The position numbers and the translations under genes were made by a program. The notes beneath the pieces were generated by a model, which worked only from the letters and a program-made list of their open reading frames with translations, made no database searches and was not told the DNA's origin. From positions 78,786 through 142,785 of the forward strand of contig VXOR01000047.1 in assembly GCA_009840005.1 (NCBI GenBank): DNA of 64,000 nt, written 5' to 3'. Shown here piece by piece: positions 30,106-39,322 of the stretch. The DNA comes from Gemmatimonadota bacterium (GTDB taxonomy: Bacteria; Latescibacterota; UBA2968; UBA8231). Within the stretch, counting starts at the first letter, position 1; every line of letters starts with the position of its first letter.

Positions 30106-31428
30106 ATGAAAGCAAAATGTGCGATGACGTTGGTTGGATGTGTCCTTCTGTGGGCTTGTAGCGGCCAGCAAGAGGCCATTGACGAGCAGCCGACCAATCT
30201 CGAAGCCCTCGATCCCCAAGGACAGAAAATCGTCTTTTGGTACCAACACACCGGCCAGCGAGAGGATGCCCTGCAAGAGTTGATTGCCGACTTTAATCAG
30301 ACCAACCGCTATGGAATTGAGATTCGCGGCGAGTACATGGGGCGCTATGGGGACATCTACAACAAGATGAACGTGGGTATCCAGAGCGGTGCGCTGGCCG
30401 CCAGCTTGGTAGTAGCCTACCAAAATCAAGCCCTCGCCTACTACCAAGCCGACGGCATAGTGGATATAACGCCCTATATGGATTCGTCCCAATGGGGCTT
30501 GTCGCCCGAAGAGCGCAGCGACTACGTCCAAGCATTTTTGGAGCAGGACAATCTCGGCGGAGTGCAGATTGGCTTCCCACCGAATCGCTCGATGGAGCTG
30601 CTCTACTACAATGCTGATTGGTTGCGCGAGTTGGGCTACGACGAGCCACCGGCGACATGGGACGATTTTGCCGCGATGTGCCGCCGGGCCAAAGAGCAAC
30701 CCTTTAGCAAGAACGAAAACCCAGCGCGCAGTTTGGGTTTTTTGCTCGATGTTGACGCCAGCCGATTCGCCGCAATGGTCTTCAGTCGCGGCGGCGACCT
30801 AGTAGACGCGACCGGCAGCACCTATGCGCTGGACTCGCCCGAAGTTAAAGCGGTACTGGAACTGCTACAGGAACTAGCGCGGGAAGGCGCAATAGACGTC
30901 GCGGCCGAACGGGATGTCGAGGTAAACGAGTTCGTTACTGGTCAGATCCTCTTCTCGCAGGATTCTTCCTCTGGGCTGCCCTTTTACAAAAGTGGCATTG
31001 AGGACTCTGGGCTGGCCTTTGAGTGGGGAGTAACCCATCCGCCGCAGACAGGCTCGCGGCCGGTTGTTGATGTGTACGGAGCTAGCGTGTCGATCTGTGC
31101 CGGTACGCCCGAAAAACAGCTAGCGGCGTGGCTTTTTCTCAAGTGGTTTACGGCCCCGGAGCAACAAGCGCGGTGGGTGCGGGCAAGCAATTACTTTCCG
31201 GTGCGCAAAAGTACGGCACAAGAGCTAGAAGGCTATTTTGCGGAAAATCCGCACTACGGAGTGGCGTTTGGCATGTTGGACTACGGGAAGTCAGAACCGA
31301 CGATGGCGGGGTATGAACGGGTGCGGCGCTTGATTCGAGAGGCGATGATAGAGACGATTGAAGGCGGGGACATCGAACAAGTGGTGGAAGAATTACAACG
31401 CGCAGCGAATCAGACGCTTGAGCCGTAG
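30106..31428 (+). CDS. ABC transporter sugar-binding lipoprotein
   Basis: 440 residues from the ATG at 30106; this start gives signal TLVGCVLLWACSG with lipobox LLWAC, and lies 4 bases after the permease stop. Family 1 solute-binding fold: KIVFWYQHTGQREDALQELI, GIEIRGEYMGRYGDIYNKM, and SGLPFYKSG. Membrane-anchored receptor delivering a sugar, oligosaccharide or glycerol-phosphate-type ligand to the two permeases. The following sulfatase suggests a sulfated saccharide, which is inference. Confidence 0.92.
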   Translation: MKAKCAMTLVGCVLLWACSGQQEAIDEQPTNLEALDPQGQKIVFWYQHTGQREDALQELIADFNQTNRYGIEIRGEYMGRYGDIYNKMNVGIQSGALAASLVVAYQNQALAYYQADGIVDITPYMDSSQWGLSPEERSDYVQAFLEQDNLGGVQIGFPPNRSMELLYYNADWLRELGYDEPPATWDDFAAMCRRAKEQPFSKNENPARSLGFLLDVDASRFAAMVFSRGGDLVDATGSTYALDSPEVKAVLELLQELAREGAIDVAAERDVEVNEFVTGQILFSQDSSSGLPFYKSGIEDSGLAFEWGVTHPPQTGSRPVVDVYGASVSICAGTPEKQLAAWLFLKWFTAPEQQARWVRASNYFPVRKSTAQELEGYFAENPHYGVAFGMLDYGKSEPTMAGYERVRRLIREAMIETIEGGDIEQVVEELQRAANQTLEP

Positions 31429-31452
31429 GCGAAAAGGGAGAGGCAGTATAAA

Positions 31453-32808
31453 ATGACTGAAGACCGCAAAAAACCAAACGTCATAGTCTTTTTTACAGAC
31501 CAACAGCGCTGGGACACAACGGGGCTACACGGCAATCCGCTGGGCCTTACGCCGAATCTCGATCGCTTGGCCCGCGAGTACACCCACGCGGCTCATTCCT
31601 TTACGTGCCAACCCGTCTGCGGCCCGGCGCGCTCCTGTCTGCAAACGGGTCTCTACGCCACGACTACAGGCTGCTACCGCAACGGCATTCCCCTGCCCGC
31701 GGACAGCCAGACCCTCGCCCATTACTTTGCCGCGGCAGGCTACGACACTGGGTATATAGGCAAGTGGCATCTACACGAGCGTGGAACCACGGGGCCGGTG
31801 CCGACAGCGGATCGCTTTGGCTACCAGTACTGGTTGGCGTCGAATGTGCTCGAATTTACTTCCGACGCCTATAGCACGGTTCTTTACGACAATGACGAAC
31901 AACCCGTCCGCCTACCCGGTTATCGCGTGGATGCGGTCACAGATGCTGCGATCCGCTACGTGGATGCGCATCAAGATCGTCCCTTTTTCCTGTTTGTCTC
32001 CTACATTGAACCCCATCACCAGAACCACTTGGACGACTATCCGCCCCCCGATGGCTACCGGGAAGTCTATACCGGAGGCTGGGTCCCACCCGATCTAGCG
32101 GCACTGGGCGGCTCGACTCACCAGCACTTAGGCGGTTATTGCGGAATGGTCAAGCGGCTCGATGAAGCCTATGGCCGCCTGCACGACGCGCTCAAGAGCT
32201 TGGCACTAGCCGACGACACTATCGTACTCTTTACATCGGATCACGGCTGTCATTTCAAGACGCGCAACAGCGAGTACAAACGCTCTTGTCACGAAAGCTC
32301 GATTCGCGTGCCGACGGTTTTGACCGGCCCCGGTTTTCGCGGCGGCCAATTGCAAGAACTGGTTAGCCTAATCGATCTGCCGCCAACGCTTTTGGATGCG
32401 GCCGGTCTGGAAGTCCCCGAGCAGATGCAGGGCCGCTCGCTCATGCCGCTTTTACGCGGCGGAGCCGATTGGCCGACAGAGGTCTTCGTGCAGGTCAGCG
32501 AAGCCCAAGTGGGGCGGGCCGTTCGCACGCATCGGTGGAAGTACGGGGTGGATGCTCCCGGCGAGCAAGGCAGGGATGTGGCAGGAGCCGGTCTCTACGA
32601 GGAGCAGTATCTCTACGATCTACAGGCCGACCCGTACGAACTGAACAATCTAGTCGGCCTCGAGTCGCACCGAGAAGTGGCCCAAGTAATGCGGGAACGG
32701 CTCTTGAGACGCATGGAAGAAGCCGGGGAGTCTCGCCCTCACATCAAAGAGGCCGTGCTGCGCCGCTCTGGCCAGCGGAAGGTCAGCCCTGAAGAAGCGC
32801 GTTCATAG
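31453..32808 (+). CDS. Type I sulfatase (cytoplasmic-looking, no signal peptide)
   Basis: 451 residues. Formylglycine motif C56-G-P-A-R60 in QPVCGPARSCLQTG, N-terminal metal ligands in FFTDQQRWD, C-terminal metal half-site FTSDHGCHF. GYIGKWHLHE is the GKWHLG-type motif. No signal peptide is visible. It follows the sugar-binding protein by 24 bases, so probably removes sulfate from the imported sugar in the cytoplasm. A formylglycine-generating enzyme (FGE or anSME) is required and not in the window. Substrate unknown. Confidence 0.92.
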   Translation: MTEDRKKPNVIVFFTDQQRWDTTGLHGNPLGLTPNLDRLAREYTHAAHSFTCQPVCGPARSCLQTGLYATTTGCYRNGIPLPADSQTLAHYFAAAGYDTGYIGKWHLHERGTTGPVPTADRFGYQYWLASNVLEFTSDAYSTVLYDNDEQPVRLPGYRVDAVTDAAIRYVDAHQDRPFFLFVSYIEPHHQNHLDDYPPPDGYREVYTGGWVPPDLAALGGSTHQHLGGYCGMVKRLDEAYGRLHDALKSLALADDTIVLFTSDHGCHFKTRNSEYKRSCHESSIRVPTVLTGPGFRGGQLQELVSLIDLPPTLLDAAGLEVPEQMQGRSLMPLLRGGADWPTEVFVQVSEAQVGRAVRTHRWKYGVDAPGEQGRDVAGAGLYEEQYLYDLQADPYELNNLVGLESHREVAQVMRERLLRRMEEAGESRPHIKEAVLRRSGQRKVSPEEARS

Positions 32809-32874
32809 CTCAGACCCCTACTGGGCGCGAAAGTCTCGGTGAGGCGGGAAATCGTTCGGTTAAGTTAGTAGTGG

Positions 32875-33960
32875 CTAATCAGTAGAGTCCAACTTTTCGC
32901 GCAGCGATTGAAGCTCAAACAGCCGCTTGACAACTAAAGATATAGAGCGGGTAAACTCGCCCAATATGGTCGTTAGCTGTTCGGTGCGCCTAGGCCCGCC
33001 TATGGGTAGTCCCAGACCTAACATCCCCTGTGCAAAGGGCACGTCGAGCAGCAGTCCGGGGCGATACATTGAGTCCGAGAAAATTTCTTGGGTCATCTGG
33101 CGAAAATCCTCGTCGGCCTCGCGCTCCCAGGCTTTGTCCCGGTTCCAGTAGCTAACCAATCCCCGCAAGGAAGCAAAGCGACCGAGGGATTCTTGGAGAT
33201 TTACCACACTCTGTAAGGGGCGATAACCGCGCGCTGTGGAATAGGCGCGGTAGCAAGCCAAGAGGTTTCTCTGCTCGTCTATGACCTGTAGGTCAACCGC
33301 CTCGAATTGGACGCCCATCGCCCCTAATTCGTCGCCGAGGATGCGCACGACCTTGCCTAGATCGCGCATCTTGTCGGCGTCGCAACCTGCCTGCAAGACG
33401 CGAAAGGCCCCTTGCTGACAGCACTGATCGGTAATGTCGCGCACAATGGCTAAGCACTCTCTTTGGTTGATGCTGACGTTGGTGATCTCGACGGGAAGAA
33501 AGCTGCCGTCACCGCGCACCATGAGCGCTTCATAGGCATTGGACGAACCACTGGCGATCATGCGCCGGGCGTTGGGATGGGACTGGGAAGCGAACAATAG
33601 CTCAATGCCGTCTCTGGCTAGCAATTCTTCCTCGCGATAACCCAATAGGTCGGCCAAGGTCTGACTGATGAAGCGCAAGAGTCCGTTTTCGTCGATGACA
33701 AAGGCGTTGAGGGCCTCAGCGATTTGATGCAAACGGTCTTTGTGGACTCGAGCCAAGTGCGCCGTATCGTCCATTAGGGAGTCTGCCGAGACGCCGAGGG
33801 CGTCAGCTAAACTTTTTAGGGCCGACGAGCCTGGCTGGCGTACGCGGCCGGTTTCAATGCGAGAGATGGTGGCTTGGGAGACGCCGGAGCGATCTGAGAG
33901 GTCTTGCTGATTGAGCGATTGTTGCTGTCGCAGCTCTTTCAGGTTGTGTCCTAAGGACAT
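32875..33960 (-). CDS. XRE HTH - PAS - GAF-like sensory regulator
   Basis: 361 residues. Residues 1-62 are a Cro/C1-type HTH (LSDRSGVSQATISRIETGR). Residues ~75-190 are a PAS domain (LNAFVIDENGLLRFISQTLA, DGSFLPVEITNVSI, CLAIVRDITDQ). The remaining ~170 residues resemble a GAF fold (GLLLDVPFAQGMLGLGLP) with a helical C terminus. This HTH-PAS-GAF order is uncommon for XRE proteins and suggests direct small-molecule sensing. Divergent from the enolase-family gene, 121 bases away, so it probably controls it. Confidence 0.8.
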   Translation of the reverse strand: MSLGHNLKELRQQQSLNQQDLSDRSGVSQATISRIETGRVRQPGSSALKSLADALGVSADSLMDDTAHLARVHKDRLHQIAEALNAFVIDENGLLRFISQTLADLLGYREEELLARDGIELLFASQSHPNARRMIASGSSNAYEALMVRGDGSFLPVEITNVSINQRECLAIVRDITDQCCQQGAFRVLQAGCDADKMRDLGKVVRILGDELGAMGVQFEAVDLQVIDEQRNLLACYRAYSTARGYRPLQSVVNLQESLGRFASLRGLVSYWNRDKAWEREADEDFRQMTQEIFSDSMYRPGLLLDVPFAQGMLGLGLPIGGPRRTEQLTTILGEFTRSISLVVKRLFELQSLREKLDSTD

Positions 33961-34081
33961 GGACTGTTCCTATAATGGGGATATAGAATACAAGGTGTTT
34001 GATATGTAAATAATACGACACGAAGCGACTGATTACCAAAACGGAAGGCAATAAAAACAAAATGTACACAAGGAGTTACGC
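33961..34081. promoter_or_regulatory. Divergent control region of the HTH-PAS regulator and the enolase gene
   Basis: AT-rich relative to its flanks. On the plus strand a TATAAT lies at 33971-33976 and an AAGGAG ribosome-binding site just before the ATG at 34082. I see no convincing operator palindrome. Confidence 0.4.
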
Positions 34082-35134
34082 ATGAAAATAACCGAAGTGC
34101 AATCAGTTTATCCCCGCTATCGCGCCGCGCCCGCGGCTTGGCGTCGGTACTTCTGGCAGATGGTCGTGCGCATCGATACGGATATCGGCGTCAGCGGCTG
34201 GGGAGCGGGGGGCGGTGGGATTGCTGCCGTAGAGGTGATTAACCGCCACTTGCGAGAGTTGCTAGTGGGGCGCAGCATCAACGGCATTGAAGATATCGCT
34301 CGGCTCTGGGACGACCAGTACAAGGCCAGCGTGCCCTACGGTCGCAGCGGGATCGCCGTTATGGCCATCAGCGGCGTAGATCTGGCGCTGTGGGATGTCT
34401 TGGGCCGGGCCGAAGGAAAGTCCGTCTGCGACTTGTTGGGTGGTCGGCAACGGGACGAGGTGCGGGCCTACGCCACAGGCCCAGATTGCGCTTGGTATCG
34501 GGACTTGGGCTTTAGTGCCCATAAGTCTTCGCAGACGCAGCAAGGAGGCCAAGCCGCTGATGCGGCGCGCATACTTGAGTGGGCCGAAGGGGTGCGCCAG
34601 ACCTTGGGCGAAGACGCGCTCTTGATGATTGACGCGTACATGTCGTGGTCGCCCGACTTTGCCGTGGCCGTGGCGCAGCAACTCGCGCCGTTCAACATAT
34701 ACTGGTTTGAAGACGTGCTGTTGCCCGATGACCTAGATGGCTTGGCGGCGTTGCGTCCGCAGATCCACCCCATTTTGTTGGCTGGCGGCGAACACGAATT
34801 CACCGCGCGGGATTTCGGTCACATCGCCAGTGCGCGGGCTCTGGACTTGTGGCAGCCGGACGTCACTTGGTGCGGCGGTCTGACGGCGACGTTGCGCATT
34901 GCCGAGCTCGCCCAAGCCCACAGCATCCCCGTGGTGCCCCATCGGGGCGGCGAGATTTGGGGGCTGCACCTTTTGGCGGCTGGCTACGGCGACAATTTAG
35001 CCGAGATGGTTATGGGCCGGCGCGACGCGGTGCGCGACAAGCTATGGCTGGGGGAGCCGCAACCGCAGGAAGGTCACTTAGTACTGCCCGAAGGCCCGGG
35101 ATTTGGCGTCGAGGTGAACGAGGAGCTGCTTTAG
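34082..35134 (+). CDS. Mandelate racemase/enolase superfamily dehydratase, L-rhamnonate dehydratase-like
   Basis: 350 residues. TIM-barrel metal ligands: D in LMIDAYMSW, E in YWFEDVLLPDD, E in LAGGEHEF. The active-site His is in VVPHRGG. QPDVTWCGGLT is shared with L-rhamnonate dehydratases (RhmD), and SGVDLALWDVLGRAEGKSV is the family lid. It should abstract the alpha-proton of a sugar acid and eliminate water. RhmD-type members are ~400 residues, so substrate remains open. Strong RBS; regulated probably by the divergent HTH-PAS protein. Confidence 0.88.
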   Translation: MKITEVQSVYPRYRAAPAAWRRYFWQMVVRIDTDIGVSGWGAGGGGIAAVEVINRHLRELLVGRSINGIEDIARLWDDQYKASVPYGRSGIAVMAISGVDLALWDVLGRAEGKSVCDLLGGRQRDEVRAYATGPDCAWYRDLGFSAHKSSQTQQGGQAADAARILEWAEGVRQTLGEDALLMIDAYMSWSPDFAVAVAQQLAPFNIYWFEDVLLPDDLDGLAALRPQIHPILLAGGEHEFTARDFGHIASARALDLWQPDVTWCGGLTATLRIAELAQAHSIPVVPHRGGEIWGLHLLAAGYGDNLAEMVMGRRDAVRDKLWLGEPQPQEGHLVLPEGPGFGVEVNEELL

Positions 35135-35138
35135 GTAT

Positions 35139-35170
35139 CCGCAGATGGACGCAGATGATGGACGCAGATG
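35139..35170 (+). repeat. GCAGATGGAC-family repeat, short copy
   Basis: CCGCAGATGGACGCAGATG followed by ATGGACGCAGATG, just after the enolase stop. Same 10-bp unit as at 39.2, 48.1 and 62.1 kb, without the AGTAGAAACAA block. Confidence 0.6.
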
Positions 35171-35193
35171 CGGGAGAACGGGTTTAAGACCCT

Positions 35194-35781
35194 CTACTCT
35201 TTAACCGCCAGAGACAATAGGTACGTCCCCCGCTGTTTGACCTTTTTGTAATTGCCGAAGACTTCCTTGAAATTGCGCTTGATATACTCCTTTAGCCCGG
35301 CAATGGTGACGACCCACAGATGTCCGCCCGGCTTGAGGCGGGCACAGGCATCTTGCATGATGATCGTCAGGAGTTCGTTGCCTGTTTTCGCGGGCAAATT
35401 GGAGGCAATGGTGTCAAAACTCACGTGGGCGGGCACGTGGCTGAAGGCGTTGCTCAAATAGGCGCGACAATTGGTCAGTCCATTGCGTGCGGCGTTTTGC
35501 GCCGCGTAGTCAACAGCGACGAAGTCCTTGTCGATCAGATGAACCTCGCCCTCGGGGCAGATATGGCCCAATGCCAAGCCGATGGGACCATATCCGCACC
35601 CTAAGTCGAGGCAGCAGTCGGCAGGTCCGGCTTTTATGTGGTCGATGAGCAGCCGCGTCCCTGGGTCAATGCGTTTGGGATTGAAAAGACCCCAAGTAGA
35701 GTGGAAGGTAAAAGTGCGCCCCCGGAGGTTCTCTTCGAATACAATGTCTTCGCCCAAGCGGCTTATATCTATAGGAGGCAT
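35194..35781 (-). CDS. Class I SAM-dependent methyltransferase, RsmC/RlmG-like
   Basis: 195 residues. SAM motif I is LDLGCGYGPIGLALG near 57-71. FTFHSTWGLFNPKRIDPGT before it is the MTS-family lead. Motif IV is IASNLPAKTG, where most RNA/protein N-methyltransferases have NPPxH; the NLPA variant is unusual but within the MTS range. The N-terminal pseudo-MTase half of RsmC is missing, so this is a single-domain form, as in Mj0882-like proteins. Probably methylates an rRNA guanine; not certain. Confidence 0.82.
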   Translation of the reverse strand: MPPIDISRLGEDIVFEENLRGRTFTFHSTWGLFNPKRIDPGTRLLIDHIKAGPADCCLDLGCGYGPIGLALGHICPEGEVHLIDKDFVAVDYAAQNAARNGLTNCRAYLSNAFSHVPAHVSFDTIASNLPAKTGNELLTIIMQDACARLKPGGHLWVVTIAGLKEYIKRNFKEVFGNYKKVKQRGTYLLSLAVKE

Positions 35782-35815
35782 TGAATAGGCGCGTTTGGAC
35801 CAAGCGCGGTCGAGC

Positions 35816-37840
35816 CTAGTAGGCCAAGCCCAACGGCTGCTGGTGGCGGAAGGTTTTGAATTCCGACTTGAGGGCGATCTCCATCACATACAGACCTGGG
35901 ACCAACAGCTCGCCGCTCGCGTCGCGGCCATCCCAATGCACGGTTTGCGGCCCGGCCCCCTGCATTCCGAGTTCGAGGCCGCCGACCCGGATGCCGCGCA
36001 AGTCGTAGATGTTGAGAGCCACGGGCACCGGGCCGGGCAGGCGAAACAAGGTATAACTGATGGCCAGCACATCGTTGGCACCGTCGCCGTTGGGGGTCAA
36101 TACCTCGCTTGAAAAAGCTAGGTTTTCGATGGGAGCCCCGGCATCTTGTGCGCCACCCAACACCCGCAAGCTGTTGGTACTGATTTCGTCGGAGGCGTTA
36201 CCGGCCTCAATCTGCTGCGGCAGGCTCTCTTCGTTCGCGTCAAACACCTCGCCGGCGAACGTGTTGGCAAAGATGAAGACCTCGGTGCCGAAGACCAGCC
36301 GCACGGGTTCATTGCGGCTGCGCGTGATCGACTGCGGCAAGCGCACTACTAGCTCACTCTCCGCCTCTATCACCTCGGTCGGTTCTATGACTTGGAGTGG
36401 CTGACCCATCTCTAGTCGTTTGAACTGGGGGCGGCTGCCTGTGCGGATCCGGATGGTATCGAAGCCCGGCTGGGTCGCCCCGTCGAACTGGGCACGCACA
36501 TCATAGGTAAAGTCCGTCATCTCACCTAGGTACACTTCGGTTAGGCCGCCGTCGGGCGTCGGCTCGTCAAAGCGGGCGACCTCGCCGATGACTTGCGAGG
36601 CCAACGGCGGTGCGGTCTCAATCCACAGCGAATCGAGCCGCACGAAGTCGAAGAAGGAACTGCTCTCGAAGGTGAGTCTCACTTGGATGTGGTTGCCGCG
36701 CTCCAGCGGGGCGGGCTGCCCGAACTCGGCGATGGGAAAAGACCAGAAGGTCCAGTTGTCTTGGTCGTAAATGATGGAGGCCCTGAGGCCGGGCTTGCCT
36801 TCTTGGATTTGGCCTTGAGTAGTTTGGTCTGGTTGCTTGAGGTCTTTCTCGAAGCGCGCACGCGAGACCGTGCGCTCGGCTCCGGTGTCGGTAAACTCGT
36901 GATAGACGTTGGGGTCGTCGTCGCGGCCAGAGCGCACGGAGATTGCAAGTCGGGCTTGGGCATCGTCAACGGGAGTAGGGACCCCTTTGACCATTCGCAT
37001 GGGCGTGGCGTCCCAGAATAGACGCCCGAAATTCACCGTGCGGCCGAGGGAGATGATCTTAGAGAGATAGAACACCCGCTTGGGCACCCCTTCGCCCTTG
37101 AGCTCGAACTCGCCGATGGTTCCCTGCTGGACATTGGCTTGGCCTGAAGCAAAGGCTTTGTCGTCGATGGAAGGGTTGCGGCGCAGGCGGATGAAACGCA
37201 CGTACTGCTTGGGAAATTCGAGCTGGACATTGGCGTCGAAATTGAGCGGCACATCGGCGATCAAGGTCTCTAGGCGGTGATAGTCGTTGTCGTTGTTTTC
37301 GAGGTTGAGGACCGGGTCGAACTCTTCGGCGATCGAGACTTCAAACGCCTTGAAGATGTCGTCGCGCAGCAGCGTGCCGTCGGCGCGAAAACCGTGCGGC
37401 GGCGTGTAGAACCCGACCACGTTGGCAGGCACTGGAACCCCCACGTCGAAAGTGTACCACTCCGAATTGATGCCGCGCGCTACCGGCGGGCTGTAAGAAG
37501 AGCTGTCGCCATCGACCCACTCGGTGGTCAGGGTTCCGGCCGTGAACCAATAGAAGCCGTTGGCTGCGCGCCAGACGCGCGGAATGAGGCCGTCTTCGTA
37601 GCTCAAGTCGGTGGGAAACTTAAAGGGCGACCAGAACGGGAGCTTGGAAAGGATGTTTTCCTCGCCGTCGAAGTAGGTCGGCGCAATGGAGCCGGGAAAG
37701 GTCTGGAAGTCGATAAAGACTTCGCTGCTGTCATTCTGGCTCCAAGCCAAGCCTTGGCCGCCCATTTTCCACAGCGAAATCTGGGCGGCTGCCGGTGCTA
37801 CAGAAAGCGCGAGCGCGATGAGAATTGACCATTTGTACAC
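35816..37840 (-). CDS. Large secreted protein with C-terminal FlgD/CHU_C-like sorting domain
   Basis: 674 residues from a GTG at 37840, chosen because AAGGGG precedes it by ~8 bases and a signal peptide follows immediately (KWSILIALALSVAPAAAQ). The body is beta-rich with F5/8-type-like jelly-roll hints (YFDGEENILSK, VRFIRLRRNPS). The last ~90 residues read LTPNGDGANDVLAISYTLFRL, LNIYDLRGIRVGG, WDGRDASGELLVPGLYVMEI, which is the FlgD/gliding-type C-terminal Ig domain used as a T9SS-like sorting signal in FCB bacteria. Function of the body is unknown. Confidence 0.75.
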   Translation of the reverse strand: MYKWSILIALALSVAPAAAQISLWKMGGQGLAWSQNDSSEVFIDFQTFPGSIAPTYFDGEENILSKLPFWSPFKFPTDLSYEDGLIPRVWRAANGFYWFTAGTLTTEWVDGDSSSYSPPVARGINSEWYTFDVGVPVPANVVGFYTPPHGFRADGTLLRDDIFKAFEVSIAEEFDPVLNLENNDNDYHRLETLIADVPLNFDANVQLEFPKQYVRFIRLRRNPSIDDKAFASGQANVQQGTIGEFELKGEGVPKRVFYLSKIISLGRTVNFGRLFWDATPMRMVKGVPTPVDDAQARLAISVRSGRDDDPNVYHEFTDTGAERTVSRARFEKDLKQPDQTTQGQIQEGKPGLRASIIYDQDNWTFWSFPIAEFGQPAPLERGNHIQVRLTFESSSFFDFVRLDSLWIETAPPLASQVIGEVARFDEPTPDGGLTEVYLGEMTDFTYDVRAQFDGATQPGFDTIRIRTGSRPQFKRLEMGQPLQVIEPTEVIEAESELVVRLPQSITRSRNEPVRLVFGTEVFIFANTFAGEVFDANEESLPQQIEAGNASDEISTNSLRVLGGAQDAGAPIENLAFSSEVLTPNGDGANDVLAISYTLFRLPGPVPVALNIYDLRGIRVGGLELGMQGAGPQTVHWDGRDASGELLVPGLYVMEIALKSEFKTFRHQQPLGLAY

Positions 37841-37981
37841 TGTTTTACCCCTTAAGCCAGTCGCCAAGGTTGCCAGCGACTCTTTTACGCGGTTCAAGTT
37901 TTCGCTTAATCTATAAGGCTTGTTTCTCAAGCTCAAGCCGATAGGCGACATAGAGAATATACGCAACCGTCCGTTTTGCCC

Positions 37982-39127
37982 ATGGCCGACAAAATAACGC
38001 GCGGGCCGCTGAGGTGGCTTCGCGGCGATATGCACAACCACTGCGAAGATCACGCCTTGGTCGCCGAGCTTTTGCAAGGGGTAGGCGATGCACTCGATTT
38101 TATCGCGCTGACCAACCACGCGCAAAAGCCCGTCTTTTTTGAGCAACACCGCATGATTGAGCAAGCGCGCCGCATTTTGCCGGGATTTCCCATCTTCTTC
38201 GGACTAGAGTGGAACGCGCCGATGGGAGGCCACGCCGGGCTCGTCTTTCCGATCGGCGATCGCGAGGCCGAAAATGCCTATGCCTTCGCCGCCGCCCACG
38301 ACCGATTGGGGGCTGCGGCTCCTAGCAGCGTAGAAGCGGCGTTAGATCACTTGAACGCGCTGCCGGCGGCGGAGCGCCCCGTCCTCTTCTTCAACCACCC
38401 TGCTGCTGGCCAGTGGTCCACGGAGAGCATCAATCGCTATCTCGCCGCTGATGGCGCGTTGGGAGGCGTAGAAGCGGCGGGCCTTGTCGTTGGTATCGAA
38501 GCCTTGCACGGACACCAAGCGCACGCCAAAGTCGCGGCGATGGATCCGTGTGCCTATCCGGGGGGAGCTATCGGCGGCTTGCTTGATCAAGTGTACGCCT
38601 GCCAGCGGCCATTTTCCCTGCTGTTGAACTCCGACTTCCACGTCCACAAGCAATGGCACCAGCCCGATTATCCGCTGGGCGTCTTCAATCACGTCCGGGT
38701 CGGCGTGGAGGCGGGGCATCCACCTACCCCAGAGGCGATCTTCGCTGGCCTGCGCCGAGGGCGCACGTGTGCCGCCCAAGGGTACTGGCTCGACCTCGGC
38801 GATTTTTCGGCTGATGACCATTTTATCGGCGATACTTGGACGGGAGGCCCCGGTGTTTTGCGCGTTGTCTTTGAAGCGACTGAAGCGGTCGAAAAGGTCG
38901 AACTGATTGGCCGGTGGCAGCCGAATGCCGCGCCGGCCGTGCTGGAGTGCTTGGAGTCTCGACCGGCAGGGAGCTGCGAATGGATGCTGAAGATTCCGTC
39001 GGATGCTCAAGGCTTTGTGCGCCTGCGCATAATCGCCGAAAGCCGTGTGCGCCCGACACCAGGGCCGCCGGGCCCCAAGCACTTTCTCTCTTCGGCAATC
39101 CTCTTAGACGCCAGCCGCGACCGTTAG
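37982..39127 (+). CDS. PHP-domain metal-dependent hydrolase
   Basis: 381 residues from the ATG at 37982. RGDMHNHCEDH is the PHP motif 1 (HxH). FIALTNHAQKP and FFGLEWNAPMGGHAG follow, with NSDFHVHKQW near 215 carrying further metal His/Asp. PHP proteins bind two or three metals and cleave phosphoesters (histidinol phosphatase, polymerase proofreading, phospho-sugar acids). The C-terminal ~100 residues are beta-rich and unassigned. Divergent from the secreted protein gene. Confidence 0.8.
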   Translation: MADKITRGPLRWLRGDMHNHCEDHALVAELLQGVGDALDFIALTNHAQKPVFFEQHRMIEQARRILPGFPIFFGLEWNAPMGGHAGLVFPIGDREAENAYAFAAAHDRLGAAAPSSVEAALDHLNALPAAERPVLFFNHPAAGQWSTESINRYLAADGALGGVEAAGLVVGIEALHGHQAHAKVAAMDPCAYPGGAIGGLLDQVYACQRPFSLLLNSDFHVHKQWHQPDYPLGVFNHVRVGVEAGHPPTPEAIFAGLRRGRTCAAQGYWLDLGDFSADDHFIGDTWTGGPGVLRVVFEATEAVEKVELIGRWQPNAAPAVLECLESRPAGSCEWMLKIPSDAQGFVRLRIIAESRVRPTPGPPGPKHFLSSAILLDASRDR

Positions 39128-39146
39128 ATCTCAAACCACCAGAATT

Positions 39147-39173
39147 GCGTCGCCAGTACTGGCGACGGGAAGC
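39147..39173 (+). repeat. Intergenic copy of the 18-bp palindrome
   Basis: Perfect palindrome GTCGCCAGTACTGGCGAC with GC and GGGAAGC flanks. One base differs from the coding copy at 28361-28387. Confidence 0.7.
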
Positions 39174-39178
39174 GCTTA

Positions 39179-39290
39179 TATAGCAATCCTACATCCACAA
39201 GATGACCCGCAGATGGACGCAAACAGACGCAGAGAGTAGAAACAAGACGATCCATATCTCTAATCGTTCAAGTTATTTAGGGTTGCTATA
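39179..39290 (+). repeat. GCAGATGGAC-family element with inverted ends
   Basis: 112 bases bounded by TATAGCAATCCTA and TAGGGTTGCTATA, complementary at 12 of 13 positions. Inside are CCGCAGATGGACGC, AGAGAGTAGAAACAAGACGATC and a decayed hairpin (ACGAT...ATCGT). It sits between the PHP gene and the next secreted-protein gene. Confidence 0.6.
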
Positions 39291-39322
39291 CGTCTGTTTT
39301 ACCCGTCTATAGAAAGGTTTCC

